This document shows positions 17,278 to 25,652 of a stretch of DNA of 64,000 nucleotides, one piece after another; position 1 is the stretch's first letter, and the number at the start of each line of letters is the position of its first letter. This DNA comes from Nonomuraea angiospora (GTDB lineage Bacteria > Actinomycetota > Actinomycetes > Streptosporangiales > Streptosporangiaceae). Location of the stretch: the NCBI RefSeq assembly GCF_014873145.1, contig NZ_JADBEK010000001.1, positions 6,200,001 to 6,264,000 of the forward strand, in the 5' to 3' direction. A program made the translations under genes and the position numbers. The notes below the pieces were generated by a model. It had not been told where the DNA came from. It ran no database searches and worked only from the letters and a program-made list of their open reading frames with translations.

Positions 17278-18879
17278 TTGAAGCGCATCCTCATCCCCGC
17301 CGGTGGTGCCATCGTGGCTACCGGCCTTCTGGCCGCCGGTCTGGCCGGCAACGCCCAGGCCGCCAGCGACGTCGCATCTGACCCGATGGCGACGAGTGCG
17401 GCGAACGCCAAGGCCATTGCCCAGTTCTGGGCCGACAACAACGGCGCTGCCCTCCGGGCCGCCAAGGAGTCCAACGTCTGGGACAAGGGCGACGTCGCCA
17501 AGCTGCAGAGCAAGGGCGGCTACAGCGCCGACACCAAGCCCGGCTCGACGGCGCCGATCGGCCAGGAAAAGAAGACGACCGTCAAGGTCCAGAACGTCAA
17601 CATGCCGAAGACCATCGGCAAGGTGTTCTTCGTCAACAGCAAGGGCGAGAAGAAGTGGTGCTCCGCCACTTCGATCCAGTCCCAGTACCGCAACCTGGTC
17701 GCCACGGCCGGTCACTGCGTGTACGACACGGCGACCAACTCGGACGTCCTGTCCAAGTGGGTCTTCGTCCCCGGTTACTACCAGGGCAAGGCTCCGTGGG
17801 GCATCTACGTGGGTAAGCAGGCCTTCACCCACTACGACTTCGACGTGTACGAGGACTACGACCGCGACTACGCGTTCGTGACCGTGTACAACGGCGTGTC
17901 GCTCAGCGGCAAGACCAGCAAGGTCCTGCCGAGCGAGTACAAGGCGGCTGTCGCCAAGGGCGCCGTCGGGTACGTCAAGGAAACGACGATCACCAAGGAA
18001 GAGTTCGACGCCGGTTTCGACAAGTACGGTGAGTCTGGTCCGTACAAGTCGAAGGTCGTCGACCCCAAGGTCGAGACCGTTGCCAAGCCGAGCGACGTGA
18101 CGAACGGCAACGTCGAGGACTACATCAAGGGCGAGGGCCCCACCAAGGGCATCCAGCTCACGAGTGCTGAGGTCTCCAAGAGCGTCTACGACGCCGCCCC
18201 CAGCGGCTTCGACAACGGCGCCAAGTTCGAGCGCCTGAGCACTGAGGTGCCCATCAGCAAGGAGGCCTACGACTCCCTGGTGGCGGCCAAGGGTGACGGC
18301 AAGTTCCTCGGCACCCTGCGTGTCGTGAAGAACTCGGCCGGCACCGAGACCGCGTGGTTCAAGACGCAGTACTACATCAAGAAGTGGATCAAGTCCACCG
18401 CTCAGGTGAAGTACTGGGTCGAGGACTACTACCTCGTCGACATCGCCGCCAAGGACAACGGTCGCCTCGGCGACAACGTCGGCGGCCAGGGCTTCGCGTG
18501 GAACCAGCCCACCGGCAAGCCCGTCCGCGTGTTCGGCTACCCGGCCGCCGCGCACCCCGACGGCAACAAGAACTACACCGGCGTGACTCCGAAGTGGTGC
18601 TACGGCAACACGACGAAGAAGCTGCAGGGTTCTGCCGCCAAGAAGATCGAGGAGCACGTGGCCCTCAAGTGCGCCTTCACCGAGGGCGCCGACGGTGGTC
18701 CGTGGCTGTACAAGTACAGCAACTCCAAGCGTCTCGGTTACCTGAACGGTGTCGTGAGCACCTTCAACGACCAGGACGGCAACGGCCGCGTGGACTACAT
18801 CTCCTCGCCGTACTTCGACGGTGAGACCAACGTGGTCTACAAGGCCGCCGCGGCCTCGTGGTCCGGCAAGATTGTCTAA
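17278..18879 (+). CDS. P4: secreted trypsin-fold protein, Ser-to-Asp, with large inserted segment
   Basis: A 533-residue exported paralogue. Signal peptide 1-28; FWADNNGAALRAAK pro-motif; His146 (ATAGHCVYD) and Asp197 (DYDRDYAF) kept; catalytic Ser replaced by Asp472 (EGADGGPW). Between the Asp strand (VYNG, ending at 206) and GRLGDNVGGQGF (from 395) lie about 188 residues, against about 20 in P1. The insert is Lys/Glu/Tyr-rich with repeated short K-E-[AE]-[FY] turns (ITKEEFDAGF, PISKEAYDSL) and an aromatic end (WFKTQYYIKKW). TTG start with AAGGAG nine bases upstream. Frequent GGT/CGT codons suggest high expression. Predicted non-proteolytic; role unknown. Confidence 0.86.
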   Translation: MKRILIPAGGAIVATGLLAAGLAGNAQAASDVASDPMATSAANAKAIAQFWADNNGAALRAAKESNVWDKGDVAKLQSKGGYSADTKPGSTAPIGQEKKTTVKVQNVNMPKTIGKVFFVNSKGEKKWCSATSIQSQYRNLVATAGHCVYDTATNSDVLSKWVFVPGYYQGKAPWGIYVGKQAFTHYDFDVYEDYDRDYAFVTVYNGVSLSGKTSKVLPSEYKAAVAKGAVGYVKETTITKEEFDAGFDKYGESGPYKSKVVDPKVETVAKPSDVTNGNVEDYIKGEGPTKGIQLTSAEVSKSVYDAAPSGFDNGAKFERLSTEVPISKEAYDSLVAAKGDGKFLGTLRVVKNSAGTETAWFKTQYYIKKWIKSTAQVKYWVEDYYLVDIAAKDNGRLGDNVGGQGFAWNQPTGKPVRVFGYPAAAHPDGNKNYTGVTPKWCYGNTTKKLQGSAAKKIEEHVALKCAFTEGADGGPWLYKYSNSKRLGYLNGVVSTFNDQDGNGRVDYISSPYFDGETNVVYKAAAASWSGKIV

Positions 18880-18928
18880 GGTGACGCAGAGCGACCGGTC
18901 CTAGACCGTTCGTATAACCGTTTCCCGC

Positions 18929-18956
18929 GAAGGGCCCGGCATTCGCCGGGCCCTTC
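18929..18956 (+). terminator. Terminator after P4
   Basis: A 12-base perfect stem (GAAGGGCCCGGC at 18929-18940, GCCGGGCCCTTC at 18945-18956) with a 4-base loop. Only TGCG follows, so it acts through stem strength. Confidence 0.75.
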
Positions 18957-19022
18957 TGCGTTCCCGTCCAAAAGTGAAGCCCGTTGGACGCATGGGGCGC
19001 TCATACGGTGCCATCAATCCAA

Positions 19023-19038
19023 TGTGATCTGCATCACA
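19023..19038. promoter_or_regulatory. Perfect Crp-type palindrome upstream of P5
   Basis: TGTGA-TCTGCA-TCACA, matching the Crp/Fnr-family consensus at all ten fixed positions, 276 bases before the P5 start. Confidence 0.7.
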
Positions 19039-19242
19039 TAACCTATTCGACCGCGATCGAAGGCGCGCCAGAGCCCCGCCGACCGTGCTGACAACTCCCT
19101 TATGTTGATCAGGGCAAACGGTCTCAATGCCAGCTTTCCTCGACTCCTGCGCATCAGCCGTTTAAACATCACAGAACGGTCACGCCCGTCTTGTCGCATC
19201 TTTTCCTGTCAAAGCGGCTACCCGCGAGCAAGATCCACACTG

Positions 19243-19281
19243 TATGTTCCTGGCTATCCCTTTACTGACGCATGGGACGCA
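19243..19281 (+). repeat. Duplicated leader element, copy 2 (P5)
   Basis: The partner of 17204-17242 with one mismatch (T/G in the ninth base after TATGTTCC begins). It lies 32 bases before the P5 start. Confidence 0.85.
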
Positions 19282-19313
19282 AGAGGCGTTCCACGACAGC
19301 GCAAGGAGTTACC

Positions 19314-20894
19314 GTGAAGCGCATCCTCCTCCCCGCCGGTGGCGCCATTCTGGCCACTGGCCTCCTGGCCGCCGGCCTGGCCACCACGGCCCAGGCTGAC
19401 GACACCATCTCGTCCGACGTGCTGGCGAGCCAGCAGAAGGCGGCCGAGACCCTGGACTTCTGGACCAAGTCCAACTACGCGGCCCTCAAGCAGGCCGTTG
19501 CCTTCAACCCCGACGCGCTCGAGGTTCAGAAGATCTCCTCCGGTGGTGGCTATACCTCGGACACCAAGCCGGGTTCCACCGCCCCCATCGGCGAGGAGAA
19601 GAAGGCCGCCGTCAAGGTTCAGAACGTGAACCTGCCGAAGACCATCGGTAAGGTTTTCTTCGAGGGCCGTGACGGCAAGCTGTACTGGTGCTCCGGCACC
19701 TCGATCCAGTCGCAGTACCGCAACCTGGTCGCCACGGCCGGTCACTGCGTGTACGACATCGCCGGCAACGACGAGGTCGTGTCCCGCTGGGTCTTCGTCC
19801 CCGGTTACTACCAGGGCAAGGCTCCTTGGGGCGTGTACGTGGGTAAGCAGGCCTTCACCCACTACGACTTCGACGTCTACGAGGACTTCGACCGCGACTA
19901 CGCCTTCGTCACCGTCTACGACGGCATCGGCGGCGTGCTCAACAAGGAGACCAAGGTCTCCCCGAGCGAGTACAAGGCGCACATCGCCAAGGGTGGCAAG
20001 GGTTACGTCAAGGAAACCCCCATCACCAAGGAAGAGTTCGCGGCCGGGTACGACAAGTACGGCGAGGCGGGCCCCTTCAAGTCCAAGCTGGCCGACCCCT
20101 CGGTCGAGACGGTCGCCATGCCGAAGGACGCTGCGGCGAAGATCGAGGACTACATCTCCAAGGGTGTCGACGGCGTCCAGCTGACCGGCGTCGAGGTCAC
20201 CGAGGCGACGTACAAGGCTGCCCCGTCGGGTCTCGACAACGGCGCCAAGTTCGAGCGTCTGAGCACCGAGGTCCCCATCTCCAAGGAGGCCTACGACGCT
20301 CTCGTGGCCGCCAAGGGTGACGGCAAGTTCCTCGGCACCGTGCGGACCAACGACGCGAAGACGGCGTGGTTCAAGACGCAGTACTACGTCAAGAAGTGGG
20401 TCAAGACCACTGCTGTGATGAAGTACTGGGTCGAGGACTACTTCGTCGTCGAGAACGTGGTCAAGAGCGTTGGTCGCCTCGGCGACAACGTTGGTGGCCA
20501 GGGCTTCGCGTGGAACCAGGCTGCTGGTAGCGCCGTCCGTACCTTCGGCTACCCCTACGGCCCGCACCTGGACGGCAACAAGCCGTTCACCGGTGTGACG
20601 CCGAAGTGGTGCTACGGCAAGACCGCGAAGAAGGCTCTGCTCATCCCCTCGAAGAAGGTCGAGGAGCAGATCTCGCTGAAGTGCACCGTGACCGCCGGCT
20701 ACGACGGTGGCCCCTGGCTGTCCAAGTACAGCAACGCCAAGCGTCTCGGCTACGTCAACGGTGTCACCAGCCTCATCGCGGACACCGACGGCAACAAGCG
20801 CTACGACACGATCACCTCGGCTTACTTCGACGGTGAGACCAACGTCGTCTACAAGGCCGCTGCGGCCTCGTGGAGCGGCAAGCTCATCCCGTAG
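19314..20894 (+). CDS. P5: secreted trypsin-fold protein, Ser-to-Asp, with large inserted segment
   Basis: A 526-residue exported paralogue closest to P4. Signal peptide 1-28 (ends TAQA); His144 and Asp195 (DFDRDYAF) present; the nucleophile site reads AGYDGGPW, so Asp464 replaces Ser. The insert spans about 205-386 and repeats the P4 elements (SPSEYKAHIAKGG, ITKEEFAAGYDKYGEAGPFKSK, PISKEAYDALVAAKGDGKFLG). Cys126/143 and Cys433/457 keep the disulfide pattern. Start: GTG 19314 with AGGAG five bases upstream, in the same context as P4 and P6. It ends SGKLIP, without the GPNGEL tail. Predicted enzymatically dead as a serine protease. Confidence 0.86.
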   Translation: MKRILLPAGGAILATGLLAAGLATTAQADDTISSDVLASQQKAAETLDFWTKSNYAALKQAVAFNPDALEVQKISSGGGYTSDTKPGSTAPIGEEKKAAVKVQNVNLPKTIGKVFFEGRDGKLYWCSGTSIQSQYRNLVATAGHCVYDIAGNDEVVSRWVFVPGYYQGKAPWGVYVGKQAFTHYDFDVYEDFDRDYAFVTVYDGIGGVLNKETKVSPSEYKAHIAKGGKGYVKETPITKEEFAAGYDKYGEAGPFKSKLADPSVETVAMPKDAAAKIEDYISKGVDGVQLTGVEVTEATYKAAPSGLDNGAKFERLSTEVPISKEAYDALVAAKGDGKFLGTVRTNDAKTAWFKTQYYVKKWVKTTAVMKYWVEDYFVVENVVKSVGRLGDNVGGQGFAWNQAAGSAVRTFGYPYGPHLDGNKPFTGVTPKWCYGKTAKKALLIPSKKVEEQISLKCTVTAGYDGGPWLSKYSNAKRLGYVNGVTSLIADTDGNKRYDTITSAYFDGETNVVYKAAAASWSGKLIP

Positions 20895-20941
20895 TTCGCT
20901 GCGGATCGGAACGAAGACTTGTTCGTCGTTCTCCAGCAATA

Positions 20942-20982
20942 CCGAAGGGCTCGGCATCCTGCCGGGCCCTTCGGCCTTTTTG
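20942..20982 (+). terminator. Terminator after P5
   Basis: A 14-base stem with one mismatch (CCGAAGGGCTCGGC at 20942-20955, GCCGGGCCCTTCGG at 20961-20974), followed by CCTTTTTG. Confidence 0.85.
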
Positions 20983-21068
20983 CTGAGAAATCTGGCAATT
21001 CCCCTTACCAGAGTGACTAACGGGTCGATAGGGTCTTTACACGCCTTTTGACAACTGTGGAGCCTCCC

Positions 21069-22613
21069 GTGAAGCGCCTGCTCGTCCCCCTAGCCGCCGC
21101 CTGCCTGAGTGCCGCCGCGCTCGCCGTCCCAGCCACCGCCGCACCGAGCTGGGCCACCGACAATCTCCTGCCGAAGCCCGCCGACGCGTACGGTGCCGCG
21201 GACTTCTGGCTCGACTCCAACGGAGCCGCCCTGCGCAAGGCCACCCAGTACAACCTGGATGTCAAGAAAGTCTCCAAGCTGGTGTCGGGGGGCAGCAACG
21301 GCGCCCCTGACGGCAAGCCGGGCATGACCGGCCCGACCACCACCGCCAAGGCGACGGTGTCCAAGAACGTCAACCTGCCCAAGACCATCGGCAAGGTGTT
21401 CTTCCTCGACAAGTCCGGCAACTACCGCTGGTGCTCGGCGACGTCCATCCAGTCCAGGAACCGCAACCTGGTCGCCACCGCGGGCCACTGCGTCTTCGCG
21501 AACGGCAAGGACGACGTCTACGACAAGTGGATCTTCGTGCCCGGCTACTACCAGGGCAAGGCCCCCTGGGGTGTTTACGTGGGCGCCTACGCCTTCACCG
21601 CGTACGACCTGGACACCTACGACGACTACGACGGCGACTTCGCGTTCGTCGCGGTGCACAACGGCTTCACCCTGGCCGCCCGCAAGGAGGTCACCAGGAG
21701 CGAGTTCATCAAGTGGGGCGGTGACAAGTGGGTCGAGCACGAGGAGATCAAGAAGGACGAGTTCGACCTCAACTTCGCCAAGTACGGGCCGCTCGGGCCG
21801 TACTGGTCCAAGGACTTCGATCTCACGCCTGAGAAGGTCGGCCACGACTACACCGGAGCCAAGACCCTGACGAAGGTCGAGGTCACCAAGGCCGCCTACG
21901 AAGCCGCTCCCAAGGACACCGCCGACCGCGCGAACGGCGAGCAGTACGAGAAGGTCGAGCGGACCCCCATCTCCCTGGAGACCTACAAGAAGCTCGTGGC
22001 CGAGAAGTCCGACGGCAAGTTCCTCGGCTGGCTCGAGGTCGACAAGGACAAGAACGGCAACGAGATCGCCTGGTACGAGAGCCACTACTACCTCAAGCAG
22101 TGGGTCAAGACCGGCAAGACGATCCGCTACTTCCGTGACCACTACATCCTCGGCATCGCCAAGGACATGGGCCGGCTCGGTGACGTCGTCGGCGGGCAGG
22201 GCGTGGCCTGGAACCAGCCCCTCGGCCAGCAGGTGACCGCCTTCGGCTACCCCTCGGCCCCGCACCCCGACGGCGACCGCCCGTTCAGCGGTGTGACGCC
22301 GAAGTGGTGCTCCGGCAAGACCGCCACCAAGAGCTACCAGGTCAACACCTTCAGGGTCGAGACGCACCAGTTGCTCAAGTGCTCCATGACCGGCGGCGCC
22401 GACGGCGGCCCCTGGCTCATCAAGTACGACAACAACAAGCGCACCGGCTACGTCAACGGCGTGACCAGCCTGTTCCACGACAACGACGGCAACGGCCGGG
22501 TCGACTACATCAGCTCGGCGATCTTCGACGGTGAGGTGGCCGACGTGTACAACAAGGCCAACTACGCGGAGACCAAGAAGATCGTCGGCCCGAACGGCGA
22601 GCTTCTCCAGTAG
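21069..22613 (+). CDS. P6: secreted trypsin-fold protein, Ser-to-Asp, with inserted segment
   Basis: A 514-residue exported paralogue, the most diverged of the insert-bearing group. Signal peptide 1-25 (MKRLLVPLAAACLSAA...TAA). His140 (ATAGHCVFA) and Asp190 (DYDGDFAF) are kept; Asp445 sits at the nucleophile site (GGADGGPW). The insert (about 200-367) aligns with those of P4/P5 (RSEFIKWGGDK, ISLETYKKLVAEKSDGKFLG, WYESHYYLKQWVK). GTG 21069 has GGAG eight bases upstream; a TTG at 21048 would only lengthen the N-terminus. No Crp-like site was found in its short upstream gap (86 bases after the P5 terminator). The C-terminus GPNGELLQ resembles P3. Confidence 0.85.
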   Translation: MKRLLVPLAAACLSAAALAVPATAAPSWATDNLLPKPADAYGAADFWLDSNGAALRKATQYNLDVKKVSKLVSGGSNGAPDGKPGMTGPTTTAKATVSKNVNLPKTIGKVFFLDKSGNYRWCSATSIQSRNRNLVATAGHCVFANGKDDVYDKWIFVPGYYQGKAPWGVYVGAYAFTAYDLDTYDDYDGDFAFVAVHNGFTLAARKEVTRSEFIKWGGDKWVEHEEIKKDEFDLNFAKYGPLGPYWSKDFDLTPEKVGHDYTGAKTLTKVEVTKAAYEAAPKDTADRANGEQYEKVERTPISLETYKKLVAEKSDGKFLGWLEVDKDKNGNEIAWYESHYYLKQWVKTGKTIRYFRDHYILGIAKDMGRLGDVVGGQGVAWNQPLGQQVTAFGYPSAPHPDGDRPFSGVTPKWCSGKTATKSYQVNTFRVETHQLLKCSMTGGADGGPWLIKYDNNKRTGYVNGVTSLFHDNDGNGRVDYISSAIFDGEVADVYNKANYAETKKIVGPNGELLQ

Positions 22614-22622
22614 ACGGCAGCA

Positions 22623-22660
22623 CGAAAACGGCCCGGGTGACCAGCACCCGGGCCGTTTCG
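22623..22660. terminator. Bidirectional terminator between P6 and the TPR regulator
   Basis: A long stem (CGAAAACGGCCCGGGTG at 22623-22639 against CACCCGGGCCGTTTCG at 22645-22660) lies between convergent genes. Confidence 0.85.
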
Positions 22661-22662
22661 CG

Positions 22663-24021
22663 TCATACCGGCGCGAGCTCCCGCGTCCGTTCGCGCAGCG
22701 CCAGCACGGCCCGCTCGTTCTTGTACGGCTCCAACCGCCGCCGCAGGTCGGCCGCGTACGACCGCGACCGGGTCGACTGCAGCTCCCCCGCCAGCGCGAA
22801 GGCGGTGCCCGCGACCGAGCACGCCTCCTCCAGCTCCCCGCACTGCAGCAGCCCGGCGGCCAGCAGCGAGAGGTTGAACATCCGCCCTCGGACGTAGCGG
22901 GAGTCCATGTCGAGCGAGCGCCGGGCCTGTCGCACGGCCCGCTCCCCCTCCCCCAGGTCACGGAAGCAGTGGGCGAACTTCGCCGACAGGTAGGCCTCGT
23001 CGAAGTAGCTGAGCCAGACGGGCTCGTCGTCGGGCTTGCGGGCGTCGAAGGCGCACTCCGCCTCGTGCAGGGCGACCCCGCAGGAGCGGACGTCGCCCAG
23101 ACCGGCGTGGGCGTGGGCCTCCAGGACGTGCGCGGAGGCCAGGAGCGTGTGCACGCCGGCGCGGCGGGCCGCCAGCTGGGCGGACCGGGCCAGGTCGAGG
23201 GCGTGGGAGTGCTGGCCCATGTAGATGGCCTGGTGGGCCATGCCGGCCAGGATCTCGCCGCCCAGAGTGTGGTCGTCGGCGCTCCTGGCCAGGCGGAGCG
23301 CCTGGATGAGGTAGCGCTGGGCGAGACCGTGCTGCTCCATGTCGTACGCCATCCAGCCGGCCAGGCGGGTCAGCTCGGCGGCCGCGGCGGCCAGCCGGCG
23401 GCCGGTGGACTCGCCGTACAGGCCGTCCTTGAGCAGCGGCGAGACGGCGGTGTCCAGATATTTGACCACGGACGAGCGGACCCGGCCGCTGCCGAAACGG
23501 TTGTCGAGCTCACCGAACGATCGGGTGACCTCGTGGATGGCGGCGATGTCGGCGCGGCCCACCCGCCGCCCGCCCGTGCCGCTCAGCTGTCCCCCGGGTG
23601 GGGACGTCAGCCAGCGGATGGCTCCCACGGAGCCCGCTCCTATCGCGAAGGTGGAGTCGATCAGGAACCTCCGTCTCTCCACGTCGGCCCGCCATAGCGC
23701 AGTCACGGTCGCGACCCCCTCCTGCCACGTGTGCGTGAACTCCTGCCCGAGATCGAGGGGAGTGAGGATCGCCGGCATGCCCAGGTCTTCCGAGGTAACC
23801 GGTCGGCCCAGCCGCATCGCGAAGATCTCAGCGAGCAGGCCGGGCACCGGGTCACGCGGCCTCTGACCACCGATCCAGCGCAACACGGAGCTGTGGTCGT
23901 ATTTGAGGCCCGGAGTGCCACGGGCGGCTCCCCAATCGTTCAGGCACCTGGCCAGTCCTTTGTGGGAGAAGCCCGCTTCCGCGATGAGTTGCTGAAGCAG
24001 TCGGTTCGGCTCGCGTTCCAT
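22663..24021 (-). CDS. NsdA-like TPR regulatory protein
   Basis: A 452-residue cytosolic protein like the NsdA/sporulation-control family of actinomycetes. The N-terminus (EREPNRLLQQLIAEAGFSHKGLA, KYDHSSVLRWIGGQRPRD) forms a helix-turn-helix-like head. The rest is TPR-like helical repeats, for example YLIQALRLARSADDHTLGGE and HALDLARSAQLAARRAG, spread over about 190-430. NsdA-type proteins repress sporulation and antibiotic production in Streptomyces; this exact protein's role is inferred. ATG 24021 is chosen because GAGGAG lies nine bases upstream; a GTG at 24036 is the alternative. It is convergent with P6. Confidence 0.8.
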   Translation of the reverse strand: MEREPNRLLQQLIAEAGFSHKGLARCLNDWGAARGTPGLKYDHSSVLRWIGGQRPRDPVPGLLAEIFAMRLGRPVTSEDLGMPAILTPLDLGQEFTHTWQEGVATVTALWRADVERRRFLIDSTFAIGAGSVGAIRWLTSPPGGQLSGTGGRRVGRADIAAIHEVTRSFGELDNRFGSGRVRSSVVKYLDTAVSPLLKDGLYGESTGRRLAAAAAELTRLAGWMAYDMEQHGLAQRYLIQALRLARSADDHTLGGEILAGMAHQAIYMGQHSHALDLARSAQLAARRAGVHTLLASAHVLEAHAHAGLGDVRSCGVALHEAECAFDARKPDDEPVWLSYFDEAYLSAKFAHCFRDLGEGERAVRQARRSLDMDSRYVRGRMFNLSLLAAGLLQCGELEEACSVAGTAFALAGELQSTRSRSYAADLRRRLEPYKNERAVLALRERTRELAPV

Positions 24022-24137
24022 CGCTCTCCTCGTCACAGGAGTTGGGCGCCCACACCTTACAGAGAGCTACTGTTATAGCACCTTGAGTAAAGGTTTTAGG
24101 GCAGTTCTCAAAGAGACCCCCAACTGCACGACGAAAC

Positions 24138-24166
24138 GGGGGCCTCCGTGATCCACGGAGGCCCCC
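24138..24166 (-). terminator. Terminator after malic enzyme
   Basis: A 13-base perfect stem (GGGGGCCTCCGTG at 24138-24150, CACGGAGGCCCCC at 24154-24166) with a 3-base loop, just past the malic enzyme stop on the minus strand. Confidence 0.8.
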
Positions 24167-24177
24167 GTACGAAGAGG

Positions 24178-25392
24178 TCAGACGCGGGCGACGCCGTCCG
24201 CGCGGGCCTGGGCCGCGACCGCGGCGGTCACGGCGGGAGCGACGCGCTCGTCGAACGGGCTCGGGATGACGTACGTCGGCGAGAGGTCGTCGCCGACGAC
24301 GCCGGCCAGCGCGTTGGCGGCGGCCACCTTCATGTTCTCGGTGATGGCGGACGCGCGCACGTCGAGGGCGCCCCTGAAGACGCCGGGGAAGGCCAGCACG
24401 TTGTTGATCTGGTTGGGGAAGTCGGAGCGGCCGGTGGCCACGACCTTGGCGTGCCGGGCGGCCGCCTCGGGGTGGACCTCGGGGGTGGGGTTGGACAGGG
24501 CGAAGACGATGGAGTCGGGCGCCATGGAGGCGATGGCCGCCTCGGACACGGTGGACCCGGACAGCCCGACGAACACGTCCGCGCCCGCGAGCGCGTCCTC
24601 CGTCGAGCCGGTGTGGCCGGCGCGGTTGGTGTCGCGGGCGAGGGCCTCCTTGACGGGGTTGAGCCCCTCGCGGCCCGCGTAGATCATGCCCTTGGAGTCG
24701 GCGACCGCGATGTCGCCGATGCCCGCCTCCAGGAGGATGCGGGAGACGGCGACGCCGGACGCGCCCGCGCCGGCCACGACGGCGCGCAGGTCGCCGAGCG
24801 AGCGCCCGGTCAGGCGGGCGGCGTTCTGGAGCGCGGCGAGCACCACGATGGCGGTGCCGTGCTGGTCGTCGTGGAAGACGGGGATGTCGAGCAACCCGCG
24901 GAGCCGGTCCTCGACCTCGAAGCAGCGCGGGGCGCTGATGTCCTCGAGGTTGATGCCGCCGAACGACGGCGCGAGGCGCACGACGGTCTCGACGAGGGCG
25001 TCGACGTCGGTGCAGTCGAGGCAGATGGGGACGGCGTCGACGTTCGCGAACTGCTTGAACAGCAGCGCCTTGCCCTCCATGACCGGCATGGCGGCCGAGG
25101 GGCCGATGTCGCCGAGGCCGAGCACGGCGGTGCCGTCGGAGACGACGGCGACCACGTTGGAGACCCAGGTGTAGTCGTTGACCAGCGCGGGCGTCTCGGC
25201 GATGGCGGTGCAGACCCGGGCGACGCCGGGCGTGTAGGCGAGGGAGAGGTCGTCCGCGTCGCGGACGGGAACGGTGGAGCGGACCTCGAGCTTGCCCCCG
25301 CGGTGCAGCGCGAAGGCCGGGTCGAGATCGAGTTTCTCGACGGAAACGGAAGCAGAAGCGGGCGTGACAGCCACAGCGACCCCTGTAGTCAT
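24178..25392 (-). CDS. NAD(P)-dependent malic enzyme
   Basis: A 404-residue cytosolic enzyme that decarboxylates malate to pyruvate. Visible motifs are the malic N-terminal block (KLEVRSTVPVRDADDLSLAYTPGVA), GLGDIGPSAAMPVMEGKALLFKQFA, the catalytic/metal region NLEDISAPRCFEVE, IPVFHDDQHGTAI, and the nucleotide loop VVAGAGASGVA, with SNPTPEVHPE later. Length matches the short bacterial class without a phosphotransacetylase domain. No clear RBS precedes the ATG. It is a monocistronic unit divergent from the ABC importer. Cofactor preference (NAD or NADP) cannot be set safely by eye. Confidence 0.95.
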   Translation of the reverse strand: MTTGVAVAVTPASASVSVEKLDLDPAFALHRGGKLEVRSTVPVRDADDLSLAYTPGVARVCTAIAETPALVNDYTWVSNVVAVVSDGTAVLGLGDIGPSAAMPVMEGKALLFKQFANVDAVPICLDCTDVDALVETVVRLAPSFGGINLEDISAPRCFEVEDRLRGLLDIPVFHDDQHGTAIVVLAALQNAARLTGRSLGDLRAVVAGAGASGVAVSRILLEAGIGDIAVADSKGMIYAGREGLNPVKEALARDTNRAGHTGSTEDALAGADVFVGLSGSTVSEAAIASMAPDSIVFALSNPTPEVHPEAAARHAKVVATGRSDFPNQINNVLAFPGVFRGALDVRASAITENMKVAAANALAGVVGDDLSPTYVIPSPFDERVAPAVTAAVAAQARADGVARV

Positions 25393-25652
25393 CGGGAGCG
25401 GAAGAAACCTTCGGCGGGCGAGCGCGAGCGGGCTGGCCTCGGTAGCTGCCAGGATCCCCTCGTCGGTCGTCTCAGAGGGGTACGGGGGTCACCCGTCTCC
25501 CTATCGTGCCACATGGTGAGATGGAGTCGGTGTCAGTGCCGACGCCGTTCCGTTGACGCATCGTTAAATGTCTGATGACGGACCGGTGCGAAACCCCATT
25601 TAAACTGCACAAAACGCAAGTTTCCTGGCTTTTCACTTTGAGGAGGCCGTAC

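Larger units (their letters stand above)
18880..19313. other. Intergenic region between P4 and P5
   Basis: It contains the P4 terminator, the perfect Crp palindrome (19023-19038), AT-rich sequence and the second copy of the P4 leader. It parallels the region before P4 and no gene is seen. Confidence 0.65.

Noticed and set aside
17215..18657. Long antisense open frame across P4 (and similar ones across P3, P5 and P6)
   Set aside because: Val/Leu/Gly/Asp-rich composition typical of the opposite frame of high-GC genes; no RBS, no family match, and the sense frames have signal peptides and conserved motifs.
18892..18909. DasR-like dre site after P4
   Set aside because: GGTC-CTA-GACC has one extra central base compared with the dre core GGTC-TA-GACC, and it lies downstream of a gene before a terminator.
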